Origin: Aquimarina megaterium XH134
Lineage (GTDB): Bacteria; Bacteroidota; Bacteroidia; Flavobacteriales; Flavobacteriaceae
Length of the DNA: 51,030 bases
Direction: 5' to 3'
NCBI RefSeq assembly: GCF_000520975.1
Contig: NZ_JACB01000064.1
Coordinates: 1-51,030 of the forward strand
The first letter of the stretch is position 1, and each line of letters starts with the position of its first letter. A program made the position numbers and the translations under genes. Shown in pieces: positions 46,342 through 51,030 of the stretch. The notes under the pieces are model-generated. The model saw only the letters and a list, made by a program, of their open reading frames with translations, did no database searches and had not been told where the DNA came from.

Positions 46342-48915
46342 TTATTTAATCATTATTTTCTCTGAAACACTTCGGTTTCCATTGGATATTGTTATAAAAT
46401 AAATACCAGATGTTATTCCCTCCAAAGAAATTTTGTTATCGTTTACTACTCCAGATTTTATTACACGACCTTGCATATTTGTCAATGTAAAACTACTGTC
46501 ATGCTTATTTCTCAAGCTAATTTGAATATAGGTTGTAGCTGGATTAGGGTATACTTTGGCCAAAAACACTTTATCTTCCTGTTCTAATTTTCTATCAACT
46601 TTTATTGATGATGCTCCTTTAGCTCCCGTGGTTGACCCTATATTTACAGTATAATCTTCTACTTCTCCATATCCAAAAGTTTCACAAGATGTTGGTACTC
46701 CGTTCCATTTCATAGCAACTCGCATTCGAGTATTTCCTAATGCTGCTGTAGATGGTATATCAAAATTATATGATAGGTTGCCTGTCTCTGATGTAGATGC
46801 ACTAACTACTTTTTCTGCCCCTTCAAAAGTTCCATTTTTATTAAAATCAATCCATACCGCCCAATGTTCTGTATAAGATGCGCTTGCAAACCCAACACTT
46901 AATACAATAGTATTAGCTCCATAGTTAAGATTTGCTACCTGAGCTGTAAAATCTCCATAACCGCCATTAGCCAATGTGGTGTTAGAGATCCCTCCTATTC
47001 CCACATAATCAATATATTCATATTTTACTGTATTCCCTTTGGACACACAATAGGAAACTACAGTATCAAGAGTAGTAGCGGTTACAGTATTACTAGATGA
47101 TGAAGCATTTCCTGCTGCATCAAATGCAGATATTTTAAATGAATAGTTCGTTCCTGCTGCCAAGCCAGATACATTATACGAAACTCCGGTAGTAGTAGTT
47201 AGCACTGCTCCATTTTGATAAATCGTATATCCTGTAACCCCAATATTATCTGTAGAGGCTGTCCAGGAAAGCTGCGCGCTATTTTCTGTAATATTAGCAA
47301 CTGTTACATTAGTAGGAATTGTAGGGATTTCAGTATCTGAGCCAGTATTACCTCCTCCACTGAATGTATGCTTTCCCAAGCCATCAAAAGTATTTTGAGG
47401 ATATGATTCCCACTCAGATGTGTTATATGTTGCAGATGGTGATGATACATTCGCTTTTCTTCTTAGAGTAGCATCCTTAGCAAAGTTAGACGATCCTCCA
47501 TTAAAGGTTCCTATCACATCTATTAGAACTCCATCCTTAAATAATCCTACAGGATCATTACCATTAAAAGTCAATTCTGAAGCTCCCGAAACCAGATCTG
47601 CTTCATTTTTTATAGTATTCGAAGCCGAACTATTGGCAGCTACATAAACATCATTAGTAGCCAAAACACCAGAAAGGTTTAATCCTCCCGACCAAGATCC
47701 GGAGCCATTAGTTTGTCTTTTGATTGTATATCCTGAAAGGTTAACCGATGCGCCTGTATAATTTGCTATTTCCAAAGCTTTATTATTCGAAGATCCTTCT
47801 ATATACTCCGAAAAAAACAATGCCGTAGCATCACCACCAGTTGAAGTATCTTGAGTGGTAACATTAATCGCAGTACTAGCTGCAGATATATTACCTGCTG
47901 CATCTTTGGCTTTTACAGAAAATGCATACGTAGTGTTAGCTGTTAATCCCGAAACAACATAACTAGTTGTTGATGAAGAACTTAAAAATGTTCCATTCCT
48001 ATATACATCATATCCTGTTACACCAACATTATCTGTAGATGCATTCCATGATAATGCTGTAGATGTCTGAGTTGTATTTGTTGCTACGAGATTAGCCGGA
48101 ATACTTGGTGCTTGTGTATCATTACCTCCTGTATTTCCAAACCTGTCTTCGGCTTGAGGCCCTCCCCAAATCTGCGTAGCAAATGCAGGATTATCTATAA
48201 ATGGGTTTCTGTTACCTTGTATATTTTCAAGAATTGGATTACGTTGTAATTCTAATGGCGAAACAGGGTCTTCTGCATTCCATTCTAAAAATAATTGTAG
48301 CATATTACTATCACCAGTAGCTGCTGCCCCTACTCCAACATTCTTCGGTAAACAACGATTATTGTAGCGTATATACATATACATCATCATACGTGCTACA
48401 TCTCCTTTCCATTCATCACCAGGATACCAATGGCCTTGAGAAGTAGGTCCAGAATTACCCGTCCCATCTGCAAACTTTCTATTTCCTCTTGATGAATTGC
48501 GCTGTACATCTGCAGGTCGTAAGTGATGTGCATCTGCTCCTGGCCCTTGTGTTCCCAAGTTGGGATTACCTAATGATTTTGGATAAACGTGCTCCCTGTT
48601 CCAATCGGTAGACCCTCCTCCATTATTGTTTACTCCTCGTGTTCTGTCTGTACTAGAATTTCCATCAGCATCACTATATCCATATACTAAGACGACTTTT
48701 GAAGGATCAGAAGGTTCTAAATCAGTCTGCTTTAATGCATCCCACACTCCTGGTGTATAACTAAGAAATGTGGTATGTGTATTTGTCACCTTATCACTTA
48801 ATTCATTTTTTAAAGCAGTTCCTGATAAGGTTAGGTTTACATCATTGTAATATGATGGTATCTGGCTATACCCCATAACAGGTATAAGCAGAAGTAAGAG
48901 TATTATTTTTTTCAT
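46342..48915 (-). CDS. Secreted endonuclease I with FN3, LTD, GEVED and T9SS domains
   Basis: An 857-residue exported nuclease. A signal peptide (MKKIILLLLLIPVMGYSQ) is followed by an endonuclease I domain (about 20-265) with NREHVYPKSLG, GADAHHLRPADVQRN and SRGNRKF. An FN3 domain (about 280-360), a lamin-tail-like domain (ALFFSEYIEGSSNNKALEI, about 370-525), a second FN3 (about 540-625), a GEVED domain (about 635-770) and a C-terminal type A sorting domain (KVYPNPATTYIQ) complete it. It is exported by type IX secretion, probably to degrade extracellular DNA. The ATG at 48915 fits the signal peptide better than an ATG 27 bases upstream. Confidence 0.92.
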   Translation of the reverse strand: MKKIILLLLLIPVMGYSQIPSYYNDVNLTLSGTALKNELSDKVTNTHTTFLSYTPGVWDALKQTDLEPSDPSKVVLVYGYSDADGNSSTDRTRGVNNNGGGSTDWNREHVYPKSLGNPNLGTQGPGADAHHLRPADVQRNSSRGNRKFADGTGNSGPTSQGHWYPGDEWKGDVARMMMYMYIRYNNRCLPKNVGVGAAATGDSNMLQLFLEWNAEDPVSPLELQRNPILENIQGNRNPFIDNPAFATQIWGGPQAEDRFGNTGGNDTQAPSIPANLVATNTTQTSTALSWNASTDNVGVTGYDVYRNGTFLSSSSTTSYVVSGLTANTTYAFSVKAKDAAGNISAASTAINVTTQDTSTGGDATALFFSEYIEGSSNNKALEIANYTGASVNLSGYTIKRQTNGSGSWSGGLNLSGVLATNDVYVAANSSASNTIKNEADLVSGASELTFNGNDPVGLFKDGVLIDVIGTFNGGSSNFAKDATLRRKANVSSPSATYNTSEWESYPQNTFDGLGKHTFSGGGNTGSDTEIPTIPTNVTVANITENSAQLSWTASTDNIGVTGYTIYQNGAVLTTTTGVSYNVSGLAAGTNYSFKISAFDAAGNASSSSNTVTATTLDTVVSYCVSKGNTVKYEYIDYVGIGGISNTTLANGGYGDFTAQVANLNYGANTIVLSVGFASASYTEHWAVWIDFNKNGTFEGAEKVVSASTSETGNLSYNFDIPSTAALGNTRMRVAMKWNGVPTSCETFGYGEVEDYTVNIGSTTGAKGASSIKVDRKLEQEDKVFLAKVYPNPATTYIQISLRNKHDSSFTLTNMQGRVIKSGVVNDNKISLEGITSGIYFITISNGNRSVSEKIMIK

Positions 48916-49358
48916 TATGTTATAAGTTAGTTTATTAAGCATAATTATGTGATCTCGAATCTAAAATTATTTTGTTAAACTTACTATAGTAAAACGTTAT
49001 CAAATAGTTACCTAGTATGTTGACAATCCACTATTTACACAATATAACATATTCAAATCACTACAATTCAATCAATTACTCCCTCTAACAATTGTTAATA
49101 AGTTATTTCTTACAAAAAATAAGAGTATCCTTTACAACAAATTTCTGCAAAAAAACACAAAACCATAAGTGTGGTTTTTGTACATAATACTACTAATCGT
49201 CAATACTCTTAGCGTTTTCTGTTATAAAATTTTATCCTCTAAGTGACTTAATCCAAAGTTATAAACAAGATCAATACCTTACTTTTTTAGCGGTTTTCAT
49301 GTAACTCACTTACAATATTTTAAATTAAATTTAAACTATAACTTAAATATAATACACG
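48916..49358. other. 443-bp intergenic region before the peptide array
   Basis: It separates the minus-strand endonuclease from the plus-strand array. I see no gene. A stem, CAAAACCA (49158-49165) with TGGTTTTTG (49172-49180), ends in T-rich sequence and has no gene feeding it. The last 40 bases contain AACTTAAATATA, which is shared with the upstream regions of the 49698 and 50760 genes. Confidence 0.5.
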
Positions 49359-49544
49359 ATGAAAAAAATCTTGAATGTTACAGGAGTTCAGAAATTAAGT
49401 AAAGACCAGCAACAAAACATTAAAGGAGCATGGGGGCGTGCAACTTGCTGCCCAAGTGGAAGAGGATGCCTTATTAGCTTTGGAAATCAAAGTTTTTGTG
49501 AACCTGGTCGTTGTGACCGTTGGGGGCGTTGTATCTTTTTCTAA
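49359..49544 (+). CDS. Six-Cys bacteriocin-like peptide, core type A (copy 1)
   Basis: A 61-residue peptide. The 24-residue leader reads LNVTGVQKLSKDQQQNIKGA, with the Ile(-4)/Gly(-2)/Ala(-1) pattern of a double-glycine-type site for a C39-peptidase exporter. The core of 37 residues begins WGRATCC and has six Cys in the pattern CC-x5-C-x9-C-x4-C-x5-C. It is basic and ends in Ile-Phe-Phe. Three disulfides or other modifications are possible. Its upstream region (TATAACTTAAATATA) differs from that of the fourth copy. A strong terminator follows. The function is unknown; antimicrobial or signalling activity is an inference. Confidence 0.8.
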   Translation: MKKILNVTGVQKLSKDQQQNIKGAWGRATCCPSGRGCLISFGNQSFCEPGRCDRWGRCIFF

Positions 49545-49563
49545 TAAAACAAAAAAATCATAC

Positions 49564-49594
49564 AAAAGGCAAACTAGAAAGTTTGCCTTTTTTT
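49564..49594 (+). terminator. Terminator after type A copy 1
   Basis: An 11-bp perfect stem (49565-49575 with 49580-49590) has an AGAA loop and T-run. It follows the A-type gene closely and separates it from the B gene. Confidence 0.9.
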
Positions 49595-49697
49595 AGTGCT
49601 ACATTTTTTATTAAAAATAATGTTATTTAACGTTTTAAAAAACTGACTCATACTATTTTAAAGTATATTTAAATACTAACTTAAATATATATATACA

Positions 49698-49874
49698 ATG
49701 AAAACTATTTTAGAATTAACCGGTGTTCAGAAATTAAGTAAAGAACAACAACAGCAAATTAAAGGAACATGGGGACGTGCGACCTGCTGCGGACCTAGAA
49801 AATGTCGTATTCCTGGAACAAGTTTTTGTGACTATGGATATTGCCGATCTAACGGAAGTTGTATGTGGGCATAA
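49698..49874 (+). CDS. Six-Cys bacteriocin-like peptide, core type B (copy 1)
   Basis: A 58-residue peptide. The leader (LELTGVQKLSKEQQQQIKGT) has Gly-Thr where type A has Gly-Ala at the presumed cleavage point. The 34-residue core begins WGRATCCGPRKC and has six Cys as CC-x4-C-x7-C-x4-C-x5-C, with TSFCDYGYCRSNGSC and a Met-Trp-Ala end. The core differs from type A outside the shared WGRATCC start but keeps the Cys number and order. Its coding sequence looks identical to that at 50760. The codons differ from the copy at 50059 mainly in the leader. Function unknown. Confidence 0.8.
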   Translation: MKTILELTGVQKLSKEQQQQIKGTWGRATCCGPRKCRIPGTSFCDYGYCRSNGSCMWA

Positions 49875-49883
49875 CCAAAATAA

Positions 49884-50061
49884 CACTGTGTGAAAGTATT
49901 AAAAGATAATAGTGAATCTCTACGTTATTCTTTTAAAAATAGTCCAATTTATAAGTTGAAATTTATAAATATCAAGAATATGGAGTTGTATTTTACTACA
50001 TGACCCAATATTTTTAATGGAGCAAATCTGAATTATTAACTTTTAAAACTTTCACACAATG
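49884..50061. repeat. 27-bp imperfect inverted repeat enclosing the B-to-B' spacer
   Basis: Arms 49884-49910 and 50035-50061 pair with three mismatches in 27. The 3' arm includes ACTTTCACACA and the ATG of the next peptide gene. An RNA containing both would bury that start codon; alternatively the segment is a small repeat element. Confidence 0.75.
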
Positions 50062-50235
50062 AAAAACATTTTAGAATTAACCGGTGTTCAAAAACTCACC
50101 AAACAACAACAACAAAATATTAAAGGGGCTTGGGGCCGTGCCGTCTGCTGCGGACCTAAAAAATGTCGTATTCCTGGAACAAGTTTTTGTGACTATGGAT
50201 ATTGCCGATCTAACGGAAGTTGTATGTGGGCATAA
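50059..50235 (+). CDS. Six-Cys bacteriocin-like peptide, core type B' (copy 2)
   Basis: A 58-residue peptide with the same Cys pattern as the type B copy at 49698. The leader is LELTGVQKLTKQQQQNIKGA and so ends Gly-Ala. The core starts WGRAVCCGPKKC, with Val for Thr and Lys for Arg. The rest of the core and about 110 bases downstream are nearly identical to copy 1. Its promoter region (TTAACTTTTAAAACTTTCACACA) is unlike that of 49698. It supplies the leader and promoter of the next gene. Confidence 0.8.
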   Translation: MKNILELTGVQKLTKQQQQNIKGAWGRAVCCGPKKCRIPGTSFCDYGYCRSNGSCMWA

Positions 50236-50244
50236 CCAAAATAA

Positions 50245-50423
50245 CACTGTGTGAAAGTATTAAAAGATAATAGTGAATCTCTATGTTATTCTTTTAAAAA
50301 AAACCTCTATTTATAAGTTGAAATTTATAAATCTCAAGAATATGGAGTTGTATTTTACTACATGATCCAATATTTTTAATGGAGCAAATCTGAATTATTA
50401 ACTTTTAAAACTTTCACACAATG
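50245..50423. repeat. Second copy of the 27-bp inverted repeat
   Basis: Arms 50245-50271 and 50397-50423 repeat the inverted pairing seen after the first B gene. The 3' arm again ends on the ATG of the following gene. Only the 5' arm of a third copy (about 50946-50972) is inside the window. Confidence 0.75.
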
Positions 50424-50606
50424 AAAAACATTTTAGAATTAACCGGTGTTCAAAAACTCACCAAACAACAACAACAAAATATTAAAGGAGCATGGGGACG
50501 TGCAACTTGCTGCCCTAGTGGAAGAGGATGTCTCATTAGCTTCGGAAACCAAAGTTTTTGCGAGCCTGGTCGTTGTGACCGTTGGGGGCGTTGTATCTTT
50601 TTCTAA
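50421..50606 (+). CDS. Chimeric six-Cys peptide: B' leader joined to type A core (A*)
   Basis: A 61-residue peptide whose leader (LELTGVQKLTKQQQQNIKGA) is identical to that at 50059 and whose core is identical in amino acids to that at 49359. At the DNA level the upstream region also matches 50059, and the downstream region matches 49359 including the terminator. The junction lies in or just after the leader codons. Relative to 49359, eight core codons differ and all are silent. The last 14 codons and the terminator are almost the same. It keeps six Cys and ends in Ile-Phe-Phe. Confidence 0.82.
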   Translation: MKNILELTGVQKLTKQQQQNIKGAWGRATCCPSGRGCLISFGNQSFCEPGRCDRWGRCIFF

Positions 50607-50625
50607 AAAAACAAAAAAATCATAC

Positions 50626-50656
50626 AAAAGGCAAACTAGAAAGTTTGCCTTTTTTT
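50626..50656 (+). terminator. Terminator after type A* copy
   Basis: The same 11-bp stem, AGAA loop and T-run as after the first type A gene, at an exact 1,062-base offset. Confidence 0.9.
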
Positions 50657-50759
50657 AGTGCTACATTTTTTATTAAAAATAATGTTATTTAACGTTTTAA
50701 AAAACTGACTCATACTATTTTAAAGTATATTTAAATACTAACTTAAATATATATATACA

Positions 50760-50936
50760 ATGAAAACTATTTTAGAATTAACCGGTGTTCAGAAATTAAG
50801 TAAAGAACAACAACAGCAAATTAAAGGAACATGGGGACGTGCGACCTGCTGCGGACCTAGAAAATGTCGTATTCCTGGAACAAGTTTTTGTGACTATGGA
50901 TATTGCCGATCTAACGGAAGTTGTATGTGGGCATAA
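50760..50936 (+). CDS. Six-Cys bacteriocin-like peptide, core type B (copy 3)
   Basis: A 58-residue peptide that appears base-for-base identical to that at 49698, at an exact 1,062-base offset, including the upstream AACTTAAATATATATATACA. Downstream it stays identical for about 45 bases, then switches to the variant seen after 50059 (CTATGTTATTC, A-run, CCTCTATTTATAAG). This is a second mosaic junction. The array continues past the right edge. Confidence 0.82.
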   Translation: MKTILELTGVQKLSKEQQQQIKGTWGRATCCGPRKCRIPGTSFCDYGYCRSNGSCMWA

Positions 50937-51030
50937 CCAAAATAACACTGTGTGAAAGTATTAAAAGATAATAGTGAATCTCTATGTTATTCTTTTAAAA
51001 AAAACCTCTATTTATAAGTTGAAATTTATA

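Larger units (their letters stand above)
49359..51030 (+). repeat. Tandem peptide-gene duplication array (offsets 361-362 and 1,062 bp)
   Basis: The order of cores is A, B, B', A*, B. The B to B' step is 361 bp and the B' to A* step is 362 bp. The A-to-A* and B-to-B steps are both exactly 1,062 bp. The mosaic pattern fits unequal crossing-over or gene conversion among similar units. The right end is cut by the window. Confidence 0.88.

Noticed and set aside
50446..50658. 70-residue plus-strand frame overlapping the A* peptide
   Set aside because: It is an out-of-frame shadow of the peptide gene and reads through its terminator; the corresponding frame in other copies is not kept.
49359..51030. 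CRISPR-like direct repeats
   Set aside because: Repeat units are 177-1,062 bp, contain intact genes and vary in order, unlike short CRISPR repeats with unique spacers.
49359..51030. Treating the six-Cys peptides as substrates of the lanC at the left end
   Set aside because: Their leaders (GVQKLSKxQQQ) are unlike the lanthipeptide leader, they lie about 48 kb away, and their cores have few Ser/Thr relative to Cys.

Overview
The window is strongly AT-rich chromosomal DNA from a marine-type member of the Bacteroidota, most likely a Flavobacteriaceae (Aquimarina-like is a guess). The evidence is two secreted proteins ending in type IX secretion (T9SS) sorting domains, a TonB-dependent receptor of the Bacteroidota barrel type, several TAnnTTTG-like promoter boxes, weak Shine-Dalgarno sequences, and Bacteroidota neighbourhoods such as holA beside a small HsdR_N-domain protein. 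I saw no rRNA, tRNA, CRISPR array, transposase or phage gene.

Layout. 1-1.9 kb: a lanthipeptide-type precursor and a full-length LanC cyclase on the minus strand, with an 18-bp perfect palindrome inside the precursor promoter and a terminator after the precursor; no LanB dehydratase is visible. 2-18.2 kb: mostly housekeeping and envelope genes: a periplasmic metalloprotease, prfB with an intact programmed frameshift, an ArsC-like protein, a TonB-dependent receptor, fumC, a PLP sulfur-amino-acid enzyme beside an Lrp/AsnC regulator, an SDR enzyme, holA, a glycosyltransferase and an OmpA lipoprotein. 18.3-23.4 kb: a LodA-like quinoprotein oxidase with its LodB-like flavoprotein partner, an AraC regulator and a divergent phytanoyl-CoA-dioxygenase-like enzyme. 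23.4-33.4 kb: tsaC, a UvrD/PcrA helicase, a secreted PKD-domain metalloprotease, an M20 amidohydrolase and a GltB-like FMN protein. 33.5-46.3 kb: a serine protease paired with an unrecognised partner, tandem patatins, an M1 aminopeptidase, recG, and a run of small enzymes ending in a glycerophosphodiesterase-like protein that lacks its first catalytic histidine. 46.3-48.9 kb: a secreted endonuclease I with multiple accessory domains.

49.3 kb to the window edge: the most striking region. It is a tandem array of at least five genes for 58-61-residue peptides. Each has a 24-residue leader of the double-glycine type and a six-cysteine basic core. Two core types (A and B) alternate as A-B-B'-A*-B in units duplicated at offsets of 361-362 and 1,062 bp. 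The fourth gene is a chimera, with the promoter and leader of B' joined to the core and terminator of A. The A cores differ by eight silent changes and no amino-acid change, so the core is under selection. An imperfect 27-bp inverted repeat spans each B-to-next-gene spacer, and its 3' arm contains the next start codon. The array runs off the end of the window, so the transporter or modifying enzymes may lie beyond it.

Two unrelated peptide systems (lanthipeptide-type at the left, six-Cys array at the right), the LodA/LodB pair and several secreted hydrolases suggest a predatory or competitive lifestyle; that is an inference from content.
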